Source: Hyaloperonospora brassicae
Lineage: Eukaryota; Oomycota; Peronosporomycetes; Peronosporales; Peronosporaceae
NCBI GenBank assembly: GCA_947650285.1
Contig: CANTFL010001444.1
Coordinates: forward strand, 434,001-498,000
DNA length: 64,000 nt
Direction: 5' to 3'
Shown here: positions 62,136 to 64,000 of the stretch, in pieces
Numbering within the stretch: the stretch's first letter is position 1
Layout of the letters: every line of letters begins with the position of its first letter
The notes under the pieces: generated by a model
Database searches by the model: none
What the model was told of the DNA's origin: nothing
What the model saw: only the letters and a program-made list of their open reading frames with translations
Translations under genes and position numbers: made by a program

Positions 62136-62936
62136 CTACGCTGCTACCGTCGACAGTCGACGCCGTTTACGTCTCTCCTTGTCAACGTCCTCACTCTCCT
62201 CCTCCTCCTCCTCCTCCTCGACAACACCAATGACATTCACCTTCTCGTCCACCTGCTCTTTCTTGCGCTCGTCCACCTGCTCTCTCTTGTGCTCGTCCAC
62301 CTGCTCTCCCTTGCGCTCCTTCACCCGTGACGACGACGACGACGACGACCGCACGTCGCCGCTCTTCCGCTTCAAGCTCCTGCGCGCTTCAGCTCGAGCT
62401 GCGCGCTTGTCAATCTCAAATGCAAAGCCCACTGGCGTCGTGAGCTTTGGCCGTCGAACCGCTGGGACGCCGACGCCGCCGCTGGCCGACAGCGCTCTCG
62501 AGAACTGGTCGCTCTTGCCGGGCGCAGCGCTGTGCGTCGTCGCGTCGTGGTACCTCTGCGTCTTGCGCTTCTGCGCCTGCACTCGTTTGCGGATCGCTGC
62601 GATCTCCAGGAGCTCCCGCGACGTGCGCGTCAACAGATCGGCCCGCGAACGCGGCGTCGCCGTCTTCAGCGAGCGGAACTTGGGCGACTGGGGGACCGTC
62701 AGACGGCCGTTTTCCTTCGCCACGCGCGCCAGTCGACGCCGTTTCTGCGCCTGCTCGCGCGCGTCGGCCCGCGCTTTGTCTTTGCCCGTCAGTACTTTTG
62801 TTCGGGAGGCTGCGAGCGACGCCTGCGTGGGCCGCAAGAGGCGGTCAGACGACGAGATGGCGCGCACTTTGGCGACGCGTGGGGGGACGCCGCGGTACAG
62901 CGCGTGGGGGTCGTCGGGCGTCGCGGGGGGCGCCAT
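62136..62936 (-). CDS. Basic nuclear protein with TPX2-like motifs
   Basis: 266 residues from ATG 62936 (MAPPATPDDP). The frame is open further up but with no ATG. The middle has LTVPQSPKFRSLKTATPRSR (about 86-105) and LTTPVGFAFEIDKRAARAEA, both close to the TPX2-type T-P-x-x-P-x-F and F-x-F-x-x-x-x-R-A patterns that bind microtubules or importin. Basic clusters flank them. The C-terminal third repeats KxEQVDE units (a 24-bp in-frame repeat: KGEQVDEH, KREQVDER, KKEQVDEK), followed by an acidic Glu run and KERRKRRRL, a nuclear signal. Spindle or nuclear function is an inference; other basic proteins could look like this. The plus-strand frame over the same bases is its shadow. Confidence 0.6.
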   Translation of the reverse strand: MAPPATPDDPHALYRGVPPRVAKVRAISSSDRLLRPTQASLAASRTKVLTGKDKARADAREQAQKRRRLARVAKENGRLTVPQSPKFRSLKTATPRSRADLLTRTSRELLEIAAIRKRVQAQKRKTQRYHDATTHSAAPGKSDQFSRALSASGGVGVPAVRRPKLTTPVGFAFEIDKRAARAEARRSLKRKSGDVRSSSSSSSRVKERKGEQVDEHKREQVDERKKEQVDEKVNVIGVVEEEEEEEESEDVDKERRKRRRLSTVAA

Positions 62937-63874
62937 AGATCGCAATGGTTCGAGCCGTCTGTCTGGCTGTGTGTCTGTGTGTCTGTCTGGCTGTCGAACT
63001 TGTTCGGTCGGTCGGATGGGCCTTTTGGGCCACGCGGGACTTGCACCATACAAACAGCAAGTGAGTTTTGGGTCAAAACCCGGCTCGGCTGATGTTGAGT
63101 TCAAACACCGAGGCGAGGATTTCGACCAATGCGGGTGGAGAAGATGCGTGCGTTTGTTTTGCACCAATCAGGTGGATCAAATGACGAGTTTGTCAGTTGG
63201 TCAGTCACGACCGAAGTTAGAACGCACGTGAGGTTAAAAAGCATGTTTGTGTGAAATCGTGTGCTGGAAAGCAGTTACGCGGGTGCCAATGTGTGTTAGA
63301 AAGCACGTTAGGTGAGAGACCTGTTTGTTCGAAAACACGTTGGTCGCCTGAAAGTTCGCACATCTGCATCCGGTACTTGCTCGATGACGCGATGGCTACA
63401 TTCGTAAGCACCGGGTCGCCCTGATCAGGACGGCATGGGCGCGAAAGGTGGCAACGAGCCTGAGGCCGCGCACGCAGAACGACTCCGCTTGCTTTACCGA
63501 GTGACAACATGAAGCGCAACGTGACATCGCAGGCGTTGCACCGTTGGACGCCCTCTCCTGAACCTCAGAGCGCCTGCACCACTGCAAAAAGACACGAAAA
63601 CGTCGAGGCAACTGCCAGCCATTGCAGGCGACAGAGCTGACGCAATTGCCAGTGCTCGTTGCAGTCAGTAAGCGGAGAGAAGCGGTCAACTAAACAGTCA
63701 GCGAGCGACACCGCAAGAGCGACACGACATTGTTATCGGAAGCTTAGCACGAAACAGAAGCAATGGCTACTGCAGCAATAGCACTGTGCGAGGCAGGCGC
63801 CCAACCAACCGATCCATCGATCGACTGACTGCACCCCCTCCCCCCCACCGACAACTGCTTCTTCTTCTGCATCC
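62937..63874. other. Intergenic stretch
   Basis: Degenerate repeats of a GTTAGAAAGCACGTTAGG-like unit lie at about 63210-63345. Otherwise I see nothing. Confidence 0.4.
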
Positions 63875-64000
63875 TCACTGGGTGAGCTTCTCCCACAGCT
63901 TGTCCACGTCTCCACGCGAGTCAGCCGCCAGACTGCGGCCGTCCAGCGTGATCACTTTGCCCTCGGCGTCCACAAACACGAGCATGGGGATCCCCGAGAC
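63875..64000 (-). CDS. Thioredoxin/nucleoredoxin-like protein, 3' end only
   Basis: The last 41 codons of a minus-strand gene whose 5' part lies beyond the window. It reads SGIPMLVFVDAEGKVIT, where GIP is the cis-Pro motif of the thioredoxin fold, followed by LDGRSLAADSRGDVDKLW. That order (cis-Pro, beta hairpin, GR-x-x-x-x-D) is typical of nucleoredoxin and tryparedoxin. The stop is at 63875-63877. The CxxC site would lie upstream. Likely a cytosolic disulfide reductase. Confidence 0.75.
   Translation of the reverse strand, partial: VSGIPMLVFVDAEGKVITLDGRSLAADSRGDVDKLWEKLTQ

Noticed and set aside
62179..63231. Long plus-strand frame over the TPX2-like gene
   Set aside because: Ser/Arg-rich mirror of the minus-strand coding sequence, with no ATG at its head.

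Overview
The window looks like nuclear DNA of an oomycete, most likely Peronosporales (Phytophthora or a downy mildew). The reasons are a decayed RXLR/WY-type secreted effector, two SHAQKYF-class MYB proteins of the oomycete kind, short GT-AG introns (57-98 nt) in compact genes, Gypsy and Copia elements, and sharp alternation between AT-rich gene-poor DNA and GC-richer gene islands. Species cannot be fixed from sequence alone.

Layout. 1-20.6 kb is AT-rich and nearly gene-free. It holds an LTR-like fragment (1-370), two copies of a TIR/trinucleotide-rich repeat (about 2.7-3.66 and 8.07-9.06 kb), an effector pseudogene (4.0-5.3 kb), a Pro/His repeat ORF (6.06 kb), a MULE/FAR1 remnant (6.3 kb), a solo-LTR candidate (16.5 kb), a 77-bp tandem duplication (18.2 kb) and a long hairpin (20.06 kb). 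20.6-25.4 kb is a small gene island: a mitochondrial carrier pseudogene (+), an intact-looking six-exon PUS7/TruD pseudouridine synthase (-), and a two-exon membrane protein (-). 29.4-39.2 kb is a large inverted repeat (arms about 1.25 kb), whose right arm was later split by a 5.1-kb Copia element with TSDs. 40.4-48.4 kb is a full-length chromodomain Gypsy element with 391-bp LTRs and a 5-bp TSD (ATAGC). It inserted into an older minus-strand coding relic. A truncated second Gypsy copy (50.2-51.2 kb) lies between two 939-bp direct repeats. 52.3-64 kb is GC-richer: a LINE-like tail, two MYB genes facing each other (55.2 and 58.4 kb), a basic TPX2-like protein (62.1 kb), and the 3' end of a thioredoxin/nucleoredoxin-like gene cut by the window edge.

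Most notable. The Gypsy element, in its LTRs, non-coding ends and coding regions alike, is packed with short perfect or near-perfect inverted repeats, roughly one every 40-60 bp by eye. Copia, flanking DNA and host genes nearby do not show this. One LTR stem shows a paired A-T to G-C change between copies. The same element carries a long antisense reading frame whose C-terminal coiled-coil half lies opposite the chromodomain-coding sequence. This hairpin-saturated, two-strand-coding retroelement is my best candidate for something undescribed. All alignments, counts and splice models here were made by eye.
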